Of a stretch of DNA of 64,000 nt, positions 52,088 to 64,000 are shown in pieces. The number at the start of each line of letters is the position of its first letter. The stretch's first letter is position 1. Below the pieces are notes generated by a model, which saw nothing but the letters and a program-made list of their open reading frames with translations, had not been told where the DNA came from and did not search any database. Made by a program: the position numbers and the translations under genes. The stretch is from Verpa conica (Eukaryota; Ascomycota; Pezizomycetes; Pezizales; Morchellaceae): the NCBI GenBank assembly GCA_033030425.1, contig JAUFSD010000019.1, positions 124,001-188,000 of the forward strand. The letters are read 5' to 3'.

Positions 52088-53495
52088 ACTGGATATACCT
52101 TGACCTTGCTGTAGTTTGTATCGACCGTAATGATTTGCGATGCGAGTACTTGGTGCAGCTGTTAGTAAAAAAAAAAAACTATATCTCCCCCTCCCCCCCC
52201 GGATAGGCAATTAAACATAAATAGAAACAAACTGACCTAATCGGATTGATTCCTGAAAGTAGTTTTAATTGGCGAACACCGAAACTCATAGACACGATAG
52301 AGAACTTGAGTATTCGGTGGTGGGGGGGAAAGATCCGCTCTCTTTTAGGTAGTTCTCTATCGGCCGTGACGGGTTTATGTCACGTGACTAACGGGTTTTA
52401 CTAGATTTGTGAGTGTAACAAACCCGGCTCCCTTGATGATTATTGGCTTTTCTGTTCTATGTAAGACATGTCCTGCAACGTTCCTTCCCTTTCTATCATA
52501 GGATATCGCCTCTTGGTAGCTGTATTACGGAGTACAAGCTTATACATCTACAGTATGAAAAAACGGCGTGGATTTACTGCCATAACACTACGGAATTTAG
52601 TCACAAATACCGAATTAAATCAGTATTTAAGGTGGATTACTGCACCAATACCGTATTCCTCCCATATTGCTAGCGTATTGGTGGGAGCACCGTACTGATC
52701 CCACCCCTCTTTTTGGTACTGTATGTAGTGCGTACCGGACTCTTGGATTTTTATAAATATATATAATTAGAACTTTTATATTTCGTGCTTTTAGGGAATT
52801 TTATATCACTGTTTATACGCAGGGATGGAATAGAGCCTTGTTACTATTACTCGATGTATGTGGATCGGGTCTTGGGATTTGTGTAAAGCGATTGTACTTG
52901 GCTTCCTATAATGAGTCTACCTATGATTCATCTTCTGAAGAAAATACGGTCCTTAACTCTAGAAACTAGATTTAAAAGGCTAAAATTAGTGGGCCACAGA
53001 CTGAGGTATTTAGATAAAACCCCTAGCTAGAAATTACCTCTTTATATCTCTCTATAGCACTTCTGGCGACATAATCACAGTCCATCACTCGGTATCCCCA
53101 TTCTATGCCCAGTGTCTTGGCATTTTGTCTTGGCGCTTCCATCTCACATCACCCCCTGAACCGTCCCCGGAACTCAACCAGCACAACAGTACCCCACAAT
53201 CATCATCGCATCATCACATCGCATCGTCACATCGCAGAGATAATACATTAGATGGATGCATTCAACGCTCGGTTCTCTATGGGGATATTGGATTCAAGAA
53301 GGCTTTTTGTATGGACGCGTTCGTTACGCGACGCGACTCACCCCTCATTTCCCAGCCCCTCCTTTATACATCAGCCCTCCCATCTCCCACCTCCCACGTC
53401 CCACCCCCCCCTTCTCTTACATTTCCTCTCCTCTCCTAGGATGAATTCAACTACTCTACCCCCGTCATCACTCATGACACTTGGTGCCCCTCATC
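52088..53495. other. Divergent spacer between hemerythrin and 499-aa protein genes
   Basis: The spacer contains a pyrimidine-rich stretch (53337-53440) just before the plus-strand start, and poly-A/C runs at 52167-52200. No gene is seen. Confidence 0.5.
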
Positions 53496-55601
53496 ATGGC
53501 ATATCATAAATTCACTACCAACTACTTCAACTCGCGTAGCCCTGGCGACTGGGATTTCTCAAACTTCATAGCCGAGTTTACACAGCAACACCCGACCATC
53601 AGGCTTGGTGAAGCCAACTCTAGGTTTTTGACCGCTCTCCAGAAGATTGTGGCCTCGCCTCCCTCAAGCTCTGCCAGCCATAAAGCTCAGTCTCTTATTG
53701 ATACTCACAAAAGAAGAAATGTAAGTCCTCCCATCTTTCCTTTTCTTTACCCTCGACCACACCAGCGTCAGAATGCGGACCAGTATCTCCTGGGACCCTA
53801 GGCACGACGCCCCAGAGGCAGTCGGGCAGCCTAGTGGCTTATCGCATTGCGGCCCAGAGCCAGCCTAGTTGACGCTGGGCAACCCTTGCGCGACGCCCCA
53901 GAGGCAGTCGGACAGCAGGGTTGATTAGGGGGTGGGGACTGGGTACTTGAATTTTTTTGCTCTCAACCACACCAGCGTTGGGATGTGGACCAGTATTTCC
54001 TGGGACCCTAGGCACGACGCCCCAGAGGCAGTCGGGCAGCCTAGCGGCTTATCACATTGCGGCCCGGAGCCAGCCTAGCTGACGCTGGACAACCCTTGCG
54101 CGACGCCCCAGAGGCAGTCGGACAGCAGGGGTTGATTAGAGAGCGGGAACATGTTACTGACTTTGTATAGCAGAAAAAACGTACTAGCCAACCGGACAGC
54201 GTCGTCATTCACGGAGGTGTTAGTATTGCACCGGATGTTCAGGTCATCAGTACCAGGGATGGGAATGTTTCAATCACAGGGCAAGCAAAGAGGCGACGTC
54301 GTGAACCGACACCAGAACCAGGCGAAGACAGGCAGGATGAAGAAAATGGTAGTGAAGATAATGAAAGGGATGGCGGTGACGGGGATCAAAGCGATGTCGA
54401 TTCCAGCAAGACCACCACCCCACAACCATCCAATCATCCGCTTCGTGCTTTCCTTGTTGCGTTCTCGACCATGCAGAATAAACGTCAGTTCACCTCTGGG
54501 CGTATCCTTGAGGATATCATTCACACTCGAGTAACCCAGGATCCTTCATCAGCCGGGGATGCTATTTACTGGATTATTGATCTTTCAAACAGTACCGTTT
54601 GTTCCTGGTTTACTGGAGAGGATCTCAGCGAATTACGGAGTTGGGCACCATCAACGCCCAAGGTAGATGAATACTTTACCTATGCAAGAAAGAGGTACGA
54701 TAATGTGCGTGTTTGGGCCCTTTCTCGGTTTTATTGCGCTAATACGCATAGAAATCAACTGTACTGGACCTCCGTGAGGTTGCGGAATCAAAACCGACAC
54801 CTGCAGGGGTGCGGTATGATCGGAAAAGCAATTTCAACGCAACCTACGTTAATGATGCAGCGGGTGCTATCCTTTCCATGATCGAGCAAAGCAGCAGCAA
54901 TGAATCGTTTGGTACGCAGGGGCACAAGGAAGGCTGGTACGGGTCAAAAATATGGAGCACTATTCTCGATCACTGTATGGATGATATGGACAACTTCACC
55001 GTCTCTAGAACCGATATTCGGTCTAAATCCGGTTGTCCGGGCAAAAGATTTGACGCAATTTTTCTTGGGTTTGCAGGGGTGGAAATTGCTGAATTTGGTG
55101 CAGTTGAGGTGGCTCGCACAGCGGACGTTCTAGCGTCGGGAAAACGTACTTGTGATGAGGAAAAGCTTAGGGATGTGATGGCTGCAATGCTCACAGCACT
55201 CTTAGTACATGTGGATCATGATGCAGAGGCTTCAAAGCTTCTCCAAGTAGTGGGTGTGCAACAGGTTGGTAAGTGTTCACTAGAATCTTTTAGGGGAGGG
55301 GGGTTGAGAGCTAATAGGGATAATAGGATTCAATATCCGAATTTCGACTATATGCTCATTAAGAAAGGGTGTTTTCTTGCTAAAGAGAGGGATTTGGCGC
55401 AAGGTTCCGAATAAGTTGAAGAACTTTGATACGGTTTTTGACGTTATGCAATCTGTAGTCGTAATGAAGGTATATCGAAGCTTTCTTACTCTACTGGCGG
55501 GGGGCTAACCGGATCGACAGAAAATTATCCAGCGCACGGTCGAGACCATTAAGCGGTACCATGATAAGAAGGCTGAATTGGCTGAGGGGTTTGAGCTATA
55601 A
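53496..55601 (+). CDS. Uncharacterised protein with possible PD-(D/E)XK-like nuclease core
   Basis: Five exons fit in phase: 53496-53720, 54171-54704, 54752-55268, 55327-55469 and 55521-55601, giving about 499 residues. After a short N-terminal block comes a charged region with the basic patch KRRRREP, a likely nuclear signal, and acidic runs. The following domain includes SGRILEDIIHTRV and IWSTILDHCMDDM. It also has GKRFDAIFLG followed by VEIAEFGAVEVA, and EEKLRDVMAAMLTALL. The D...E-x-G-A...E spacing resembles lineage-expanded fungal families with a restriction-endonuclease-like fold related to Crinkler effectors. This is my reading of the pattern, not a search result. The C-terminus reads RRKGVFLL-like, then KIIQRTVETIKRYHDKKAEL. 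The first intron is 450 bp because of an internal duplication. It is probably a multicopy family member. Confidence 0.7.
53751..54150 (+). repeat. Direct duplication (210-bp period) inside an intron
   Basis: Copies at about 53751-53940 and 53961-54150 both start with CCACACCAGCG and share CTGGGACCCTAGGCACGACG. Within each copy the block CGACGCCCCAGAGGCAGTCG occurs twice, so four copies are present in total. Each copy also has ACCAGCGT near its start and GACGCTGG further on, an inverted pair. The duplication fills most of intron 1 of the 499-aa protein gene. Confidence 0.85.
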
Positions 55602-58415
55602 GTGCGGCGAAGTCACATGTTTGAATCACAATTTATTTGTTCGAGGTACAAGCATATCACATGTAGCTAGAGCTATGACGCAATTGGGGGATCGTATACG
55701 TACCCCATGTCATGCTCATAAAATTGGTACATCAAATCGGGACGGCCCGAAATGGCAAACTAACAACATTGGGGGAAAGGGGTATGTTTGCATCATGGTC
55801 TCTCAAGACTCACGATTATGTTTATATAGTGGGAATTTACAGATTACTCTACTAGTAGAGGTCAAATAAACGATTCTGGGTTATATATATACTATGTCAG
55901 TAGAGTCCTATTGACAATGTTTCGTGGGTATCACTACTTCTCTAGGCATAGACTATCAGGATTTCAGAGTAGTAATTGTAGTAGACGGATTGTTGAATTG
56001 TTTTCAGGGCCTTTCCAATTAAACCCACTTGGCCTAGAGTAGAAGGCCATCGCTCTAAAATAGGTCTCGGCCAGAACTTCTCGGATGTATTTAAAAGACT
56101 GATCTAGGCCTTGGAATTTTGGCACAGATCCCATGATAGTGGTTCAGGGCATAAGTTGCTATATTAGGCCTGCTGTCAAAATCCCGACTAGAGCCTTCCC
56201 CTGGCGTCAGAGCTGTTACTTTGAGCTTGAATGGTGAACGGACTACAGCCCGGCTATCTACAATCATGAAGCATACTGATTACTAACATACAGGACTTGT
56301 TCTCGGAGATAATTTATCATGACCACTTCATTCCAAGAACTTATGCTTACCTGCCATTCTGATAAATTCCAATCCCTACCGGCAAGCTTCGGCAGCCCCC
56401 GGCAAAACTGAATGATTTTCTCCCCCCCAGGTGCTGTCGATAGTGAATTGACCTCCCCCCCCCCCCTCTTCTCTTTCCTGTACCTATTAGGGAAGCGAGA
56501 TAACCGCGGTATTGTCTCCGCAATCAATACTCTTCCCCCCTCCCACCCTTTTACCCTTAGGACCTAGTCACAGACTGCGGTTAAAAAAGAAAAAGAAAAT
56601 CAAAGCCGCTCGCTTGTCTGATAGGTACCTGCCTACCTACCTAACTAGCTAGGTTAACACGGTCTAGGAGATACTCCGAATATGCAGGTCTGAAATGAAT
56701 GATCTCTCTAGCTATGGGTAAGGATAGATTCTTCTGCCTGTTTTATTCCCTGCATGACTTTTTTTTTTCTTTCCCCTTCTTTCATATTATTATTCGATGC
56801 CGATACTCCGCGATGTCAAGATCAGCGGGGGGATATATATCGATATTGTGGATCGAGTTCATCTGCCGGTACCGAAGATAGTTCCGAAATAAACCTTGAG
56901 GGGGGGATGACGAAGCTGGGGGGGGGGGGAAAGGGATGGGATGGGATGAGTACTTAGGTCTAAGCTCTGACAGCAGTATATATATATACATATTTGTCAT
57001 TCTGGTTTGATGTACGTAGTACTGGTAATTTTATGTCTGGAGATCTCTTAGTCTGCTTTCAGCTAGCTAGATAATCTCCTATTAAATATTTTCCTGCTGC
57101 TGGGAGATTTTCAGCTAAGCTAGAGGTATACTTAGACCTATGTTCTCTTTCGGGGGGTTTGGATCCGCTGAGATGTGTAAATAGGCTTTAGTTTATTATT
57201 ATTATTATTATTAGTCTTTAGTATGAGATATTGTCTGCATCTGGTGGCTTATGCTATTGAAATTGTTGGGTAAAAATAGGCGAGATCTAGAGCTCCCGGA
57301 TGACATTGGTCGCTAGAGCCCCGATGTTCATAAGGGGCAGAAATCATTCGAGATCGGGAGTGCTGTTATTCCGTAATTAGTCGGCGGGTAATGTTTGGAA
57401 AGTGTCGAGATCACCCACCGGGCCCCCTCCCCACCTCCTAAGGAGTAAGTGGTTTTTTTTTTGTGGTTTCTATGTGTAAGTCTTGATGGTAATGAAATAT
57501 CATTTTGATGTTGGTGTGGAGGTATATTCTTCTTGGTATGGGGTTTGGTATTGGGGATATGGAAATAGTGAAGCTGGGAATCTTGCTTATACTAACTTGT
57601 CTAGGAAAGCTTTGCTGCACGTTTCACTAGAGGGGACGTACTAAGTAACTGGAAGCATGTCTCATATGCAAAAGTTAGCTTACTACATACTTTTTGTACG
57701 GTAGTGGTAAGTGGTGGGGTTTATGGTTTAGTACCTTTTTATGGTCTAGAAAACTAAAATACAAATCTATAAGGGTATAGTATCAGGTTTATATCGGTTT
57801 TGAATTATATTGTATGTTCTGGTGCTCGTGTAGTTAATGGGGAAAGCCAAAAAAAATCTGTTCTGGTGATTGACCCTAACCCTGATTCTTAATATCGTCT
57901 TTCATCACCGTGTACAAACCTCACTAGAGACTCCTCTCTTACAAAGTTACTAACAGTTATTGTAAGATTTAATTCTTCTATCTGGAACTGGAGAATTAGC
58001 TGACTTATCGTTTTCTTAAATTTGCACCATCCTGCTGCGCGCGCAATATTGTACTGAATGAATAAGTACAGCGCAATATGGTATCTTAGGACTGGCCGTC
58101 TAACTTTAATCCATTGTGATAACATACTACTCCTAGTAAGGATAGCTCCTTAAGAGATTTCATTCTCAAGTATAAACAGAAAGTTTCTACAAGACATTGA
58201 AACGAATGTTCATTTAATCACAGAAAATCACTCGTCAGAACTTCAGGGATAGTAAAAAAACCATATCAGACTCGCATTTGAACTCCAACCGCCTCCCAAA
58301 TAATTATCTTACAACAATGAAAGAATAATTCAAAAACAAAAAGAAAAACTCCTCTACTCGTTATAGTTTCTATCCCTTATCATAATCCTATCTCATTCCA
58401 TCCCATCGGCCTAGC
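55602..58415. other. Spacer without recognisable gene
   Basis: AT-rich spacer with a short ATT microsatellite (57196-57212), a GGGAT run (56935-56948) and an ACCCTAACCCT motif near 57880. No gene or RNA is recognised. Confidence 0.55.
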
Positions 58416-60560
58416 TCAGTTTATGATTCCCGTGCCACCGGTAGCTTTGACCATCTTCGTAAATCCGATACCGCCAGCAGGCTTCTTGACAGTGTAGTTC
58501 TCAATAACAGCGGTTCCGTTTGCGAGAGCATTGAGTTGTTCCTCGTTGCATCTGTTTTTTTCTGTCAGTACTTGAAGGTTCAAGAGTTTAGGGAAAAGCT
58601 TTGGTTCTTACCCCTTGAAGTCGGGAAGATAGCACTGTGGTGCCTCCCCGAAGCCCTCGTTCTTAGTCTTGGTGGTGCTCTTAGCCGGACCCTTGGAGGA
58701 GTAACCATCGAGAGCCTTCTCCTTTCCGGTACCGATATCCATACCGTTATGAGTACGCTCAAAGATACGGAATGAGATTTCAGGCGCATAGGCAGGGACT
58801 TTAAAGAATAATTATTAGTTTAATGAAACTATTAGTCTATGGGGGGGTTGTTATCGACTTACCAGCATGACCAGCTTGGAAAACTCTGCTGAAGCTGAAG
58901 TTACCATATTGGCGGACCTCACCTCCAACCTTTCCGTCACCACCAACAATGTTTGTATAACCGGCGGCAGCAAACTCTTTAGCTTTATTGTACTTGATTC
59001 CCAGACTGACCAACTCTCCACCGAACCAGTTGCAAGCGTGGTCACGGTCTCCGTAGATCATAGCAACCTTGACACCTTTGTCGAGCAAGTAACCAATGTC
59101 TTCCATATACCCAGGGCCGAACCTATCGTTAGAAGAGGTGAAAGCCCTGCTGACAGCGAGTGAAGAAGAGGTATAGTTGACGCGAGCACCCAATTCCCTC
59201 TGAACGTTAGAATCCATGAGATAGCCCTTCCAGAAGATCCAAGGATAACCATCAGTGCTATTGTGAGTGATATCGTATCTGTTTCTGCCCTGAGTCGCCG
59301 CGTACTCGAATTCAGTGACCGGTTGCTGGTCGTGGACAATGCTGCAGACTCCATTGTTTGCTTTATCAATACAGGCTCTTACTGTGCCCTTATCGCCCCA
59401 CGGATCATCCTTCATGAGTTTCTGGCACTCAAGGTAGGCGTCCTTGCAACCCCCGGTCTTCGTGTATTGGTTCAATAAAGTGTTGGCAATGGACTGGTTT
59501 AGGAAGGGGATATCGTAGGTGTTGTTTGAACCAAGTGAGTAGAACCCAGCGTACTGAGTGGGGTAGTCGATGCATCCGGAGACGACACCGAGGGTCTTCA
59601 CCTTGAGCTGGGCTGGCTTCTCGGTCCTGTTCCTGGGCGCCTTGAAGGTGTTGTTTGAAATCACTTCGTTCTTCTTCTCCAAGAATGCGGAGAAACGGGG
59701 TGCGTAGTGACCGCCGTAGCTCTGTCCGTAGATGGAGATCTCGTCGAGTTTCTTGTACTGTGAGAAGGCTTCGGTGAAGCCTTGCATTCCGTACCAGAAG
59801 GCTTGGGCTGCAATGTCTGTGGTGTTGGCAGTGTTGTTAGGGCTCATGGAGGGGAATGTTCCGACAAAGAAAGTCGCGTTGTTTTGCGGGATGTCATTGG
59901 AAGTGAAGTTCTTCAGGGTATCTCTGAAGCCCTTGATGGTGTGGTTGTACTGTCGGGTACCGTTGTTTAAAGTATCATAGGAGAACCCGACTTGATTTGG
60001 CTTTTGGGGGGTTAGAAAGGGTGGCTCTCTATAAAGTATTAGAAGTAACTTACCTGGTCGATAAACAACAAGTTGGTCAACCTGTTCCAGGCAAATTCTC
60101 GCTTTACGGTAGTCTTGGAGTCGTTCTTGACGTCACAAGGTCCGACCTCCTCGAAAAGACCGTTCCTATTAACATATTAGTATATCTGAGTTCCTAGTGC
60201 AGAGAGATCCACTTACATTGATGATGATCCGGGTCCTCCGTTCATCCACACTGTCAATGGGGCATTCTTAGCATCGGTGTGTGCCTCGAAGAACCAAAAG
60301 AAAGTGTTGATGGGGTAGTTCTGATTCGCCTCAAGGGTATTCGGCGGGATCTGAATATATCCAGAGTATGATTCGACGTTCGGGGTCTCTTCACAAATGT
60401 TTGGGTTTCTGTATGAGAGTGAAACACCCGGTACACGTGTAGAGTTGAAGCGAATATCGTCCTTTGCTGCTTGAGGGAATCGTGCAGCACCAGATTTTGT
60501 AAAGATGCTGGTAGCCAGAACAAGGGCAGCCGGAGCTGAATAGCTAAGAAGACCTCTCAT
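58416..60560 (-). CDS. Secreted serine carboxypeptidase, family S10
   Basis: Five exons fit in phase: 60560-60217, 60165-60054, 60000-58863, 58798-58612 and 58551-58416, giving about 638 residues. The start [20 protein letters not shown] is a signal peptide. Conserved parts are [22 protein letters not shown] (oxyanion region), [13 protein letters not shown], the nucleophile Ser in [11 protein letters not shown] (about Ser246), the catalytic Asp in GDRDHACNW (about Asp472) and the His in VFQAGHAVPAYAPE (about His530). The usual Glu before the catalytic Ser (GESYGG) is Gln here. Many NxS/T sites suggest glycosylation. It should remove C-terminal residues from peptides at acid pH, in the vacuole or outside the cell. 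The long C-terminal tail contains repeated Gly/Thr. Confidence 0.95.
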
Positions 60561-63505
60561 GATTGTGTTTGTGTGTTAAGTCTCACCTGAAGACTAGTTG
60601 GAATGCCGAGGGTTAATAGATATCGGCCAAGCGATATGAAAAAGAAATAAAAGAAATAAAAGAAAGACTGGACTGGTACGACTAGCGCTCCTAAAACTCC
60701 GTGTCCAACGGAAGAAATGAATGTATTGTTGATGTTGGGTGATACTTCCAATAGACCGACGACTGATGGCACACTATATACTGTATCTCAAGTCCCAAGT
60801 CGTTCGGCCCAAGTAGCTATTTTACCCCAACTTGTGCCATCTCGTCCGGTCAATAGCACGGCGTAGGATTATCGTGACATCTGGCTACTGTGAGAGGGAA
60901 GTGTTGAGTGCTGACCGGTGTTCTTGGGCATTACTATTGTGTTTGAGCAATGCCTCGTACAGTTGAATCCAGTGCTTTGTGCCTGCATGTCAGGCTTAGA
61001 TCCCTGTTAGGCCGGTGAAGTGCTCTATATCACAACACTATCTCGCTATCTTCACATTGAACACTCCGGGAATAGGGCTTGCCATGCCTGAGAAGTGTGA
61101 TCTAGCCATCACGACGGATGCCATATTCTTCAATTAGACGTGGGTAGAAGTCTTCTTACTGTTGTAGTATAGCTATAACCTCTAGAGCTTCGCTAAAGCT
61201 GGGTTTTTTCTCTCGGCTAAGGCCACCAATCGCCGGAAGAGCTCGTCCCGGCCCACTATACTTTAAAGTATGTAAAAACCTCCCCGCATCTCGGAGTTTC
61301 TGATACCTTCTACGCGGGAATGGCTGTGATAGTTAATCTGAGAATAGTAACAGACTGGCTTAGTAAGCTGTGGCTGCGCCACATACCCTGGTAATTTGCG
61401 CCTTAGCCGAGGATCGTCAAAAGGAAGGTCCTGGGAACAACTTAAGATCTACATCAACTGTAAAGTATTCAGGAGCTCGTTAAAGAATCATAACTAGTGA
61501 TTTCACTCCGCGGGTGATGATGCTTACCCATTGAACGATACCATCTAGACCAACAGCCGGAAAATCCCAGTTAGAGGCTCCTACAAGTGAGACACCCTTT
61601 TGCAACCCGAGTGACACTGCATGACTTTCACCATCCCTCAATACCGGAAAGTAAACAAAACACCGTAGTAAACAAAAAGAAACCTTATTTCTCTCCATAG
61701 CAGTGGGATACTAGGGCCCCCACAACTGATTGTCATGTTCTAAAAGTACCATTCGGTGAGATCTGTGCCACACGCACCATGCCGGTCCCGCCATCAAGGC
61801 ACGGATGATGACATACCGGGACAGGACATGATTTGTGCCTTTTCCAACACTGGTATTTATGGGTATTATCTGTCTCGGCACTTTTTTGAGATATGTAGAA
61901 TTTCTGAAAGGTTCTTCAGATATCACTCGTACCTAGCTTATAGGCGATGTTTTTGATCTCGTAATAGAATATAACATCCTCCCACTTATCCGTAGGTCCG
62001 GGTTGATTCTACCAATCGTATGCCAAGAAAGAAGATCGTTTTTATTATATACTTGTATTCCAAGGTAATTAACAAGGTTAGAGGGGTTTTTCACATGAAT
62101 TGTATTTTATCAACCTGATTGCACACAACCTCAACAACTCCACTTCCAGCAAAGCTTTAATCTCCGGAGTCGCCGAGCGAGTGACTGTCTATGATACCAA
62201 TAAACTGGTATAATTATCCTACAAAGGGAAACATTAAACGAGCAACATACCGCCCAATTAGTAGCGATACCAATTGAACCACTCACACTTTGCTATTTGC
62301 CATTACCAATACTAATACCACTCAAGTGGGGGAGAGAGGGAGAAGGGAAGGTTAGCGCTATAGCGGACATTAGGGCCGACCCAACAAAATTAAACAAGAT
62401 TCGATCGCTTACCAGGTCCTATACCCCCTCCCATAAAAGCACATGGTTCAAAGAAGAGGGTATACCTACAAAAACAGTCCTCTTATTCCTCATTAGTACT
62501 GTTCTTCCAAATAGGGCTACCATAGTCCGCTCTGATAAGTGTGACAAACAAGTGCAGGGGGGGGAGGGTTTTTCCTTTTCCACGTGGGGATTAATTAACA
62601 TGTAGATAACGACTTTTCCAGAACTCGGTTAGGAAAAAAGAAAAAAAAAGAAAAACACTGGGGAAGGTATTGACGCTCCATCTTCTCCCGGCTCCTCTCC
62701 CTCTCCTCTCTCCACTCTCGGCCGCGGAGGAAAAGAAGAGCAAGATACATATTAATGTGTTGTTGAATTCTGTCTAGCTTTGGGTTTTTTTGTACTTTCT
62801 TGGATTGATCATGATATATCCTTATCAAGAACCCCCCCATTGTGCACTCCAACCAACAAGTGAGGAGTGCGGTTTTATTCAGCTGTAGCTTCCCCCCCCC
62901 CTCCGACAACCTGTTACTGTTTCGAGTATCCAATTTCTCTCTCCCACCCTCCCATAAAAGAATCTCAGGTAGTACAGGAGTAGGGAAAAAAAGCATATAA
63001 AAACATGGGAGCACGTGGCGTACCATACCGATGCATGCAACCACTGGGAAAAGGTGTTCTTTTTCTTTCTTTTTTTTTTTGCGCTTTCGTCCGGTTGTTG
63101 GGCCGGACGAAATTGGTAGTGGATTTGATAGGCTCTTGGTGAATTATATACCCGCTGAAAATAAAAAAAAGATAGTCGTCTGGGTATGTACATGGTATGG
63201 GCAACTCGTACCGTACATACCTACCTAGGCGGTAGACTTTATTTTATTTTTTTCTCCCCTTCCCCAGTTAGTACAATCAAGGTTATCTATAGGAGGGTTT
63301 TAAGATTCGATGACGGTGATGATGTCAATTGTAAGAAATTAGAATATTTTTTATATAATGGGAAATTAAAATGTAGTGAGGTGAGTTACCAGTAAATATA
63401 TTTACAACAACAAACCGAAAAATAAAAACCAAGTGATAAGTAAATAACGATTAAAAAAATATACCCTCCCTCCCTCAAAAAAAAAAAAAAATATTTTCAA
63501 AACCT
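60561..63505. other. Spacer without recognisable gene
   Basis: About 2.9 kb upstream of the carboxypeptidase, holding its promoter and the 3' side of the transporter gene. Only poly-A/T and GGGG-type low-complexity runs stand out. Confidence 0.55.
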
Positions 63506-64000
63506 TCAAAGAAACCCATACCCCGCCAAGAACCCCGCAACCCAAGCGGCCCCCTTCCACCCGCCCACAAACCCCGTCACGATCCCCGCTCCCGGACAAA
63601 CACCCAGGATACCCCACCCCACGCCAAAAACCACACTCCCAACAAGCAAGCCAACATTCAAGTCTCTTTTTGTCGCTGTTAGTCTCCACTCAGGCCCCAA
63701 CAATGGTTTCTTCATCCTGGCGAGTGCAGACCTCCACATGAAGAAGTTTGGCACCACAGCAAAGAGCACGAGCATCGCAAGACTGGGGTCCCAGCGATTC
63801 CCGCCGTCGATCAGAAGCATCAGGAACCCGAGGGGCTTGGCGGGGTCCGTCATCCCTGCTATGATGAGACCCAGACCAAAGATGAAGCCGGACCACAGAT
63901 TGACAAGGGTCCTCGACAGGTCTGGGGTGGAGGCCGGGAGGAGACATGTTGATAGGGAGATGGCAGCTGTGGAAAGAAGGATTGAGAGGAGTGTTGTGGT
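63506..64000 (-). CDS. YeeE/YedE-type sulfur transport family membrane protein (partial)
   Basis: The reading frame is open from the window edge at 64000 to the stop at 63506. About 164 residues are visible, so the N-terminal part lies outside. Conserved parts are LWSGFIFGLGLIIAGMTDPA, PLGFL, WDPSLAMLVLFAVVP, and GVGWGILGVCPGAGI with the family's Cys in GxCPG. Several hydrophobic helices are visible: about LVNLWSGFIFGLGLIIAGM, SLAMLVLFAVVPNFFM, LLVGSVVFGVGWGILG and the final GAAWVAGFLAGYGFL. Family members move thiosulfate or related sulfur compounds across membranes. The substrate here is inferred. Confidence 0.88.
   Translation of the reverse strand, partial: TTTLLSILLSTAAISLSTCLLPASTPDLSRTLVNLWSGFIFGLGLIIAGMTDPAKPLGFLMLLIDGGNRWDPSLAMLVLFAVVPNFFMWRSALARMKKPLLGPEWRLTATKRDLNVGLLVGSVVFGVGWGILGVCPGAGIVTGFVGGWKGAAWVAGFLAGYGFL

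Overview
The window looks like nuclear DNA of a filamentous ascomycete. Genes carry several short spliceosomal introns (about 50-100 bp, GT-AG, many with a CTAAC-type branch site), and the proteins are fungal in style: a secreted tyrosinase, a LaeA-type methyltransferase, two GH2 glycosidases and a HeLo-like death-type protein. Thirteen genes and one gene remnant in 64 kb, separated by long AT-rich spacers with small TA-flanked inverted-repeat elements, suggest a low-density genome such as a truffle-like or other Pezizomycete. That placement is inference. Exon limits below were worked out by eye from splice signals and reading phase.

Left part (0.9-10.8 kb): three kinase-fold genes. Two active protein kinases diverge from a 490-bp spacer and share intron positions. 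One has a hydrophobic C-terminal extension. The other is fused to about a dozen nearly identical ankyrin repeats. About 3 kb further on is a gene with an N-terminal HeLo-like four-helix domain, a pseudokinase that lost its catalytic Asp and DFG, and a C-terminal membrane segment. This recalls a RIPK/MLKL-like sensor and executioner arrangement and is the strongest candidate for a new system here.

Middle part (12.4-35.3 kb): a disordered nuclear-type protein with a Cys-rich N-terminus, a secreted tyrosinase, a GH2 beta-galactosidase (minus strand), a 5.6-kb spacer with a pair of related miniature elements, a GH2 beta-mannosidase (plus strand), a cullin cut off after its N-terminal repeats, and a single-pass Thr-rich surface protein. 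Next comes a 13.8-kb stretch (35.3-49.0 kb) in which I recognise no gene, only inverted-repeat elements and simple repeats.

Right part (49.0-64.0 kb): a nine-exon LaeA-like methyltransferase with two 25-nt exons, a hemerythrin-domain protein, a 499-aa protein with a possible nuclease-like core and a duplicated long intron, a secreted serine carboxypeptidase (S10) and, running off the right edge, a YeeE/YedE-type membrane transporter. The secreted and sugar-cleaving enzymes suggest a nutritional role, but no operon-like or clear pathway cluster is visible apart from the kinase group.
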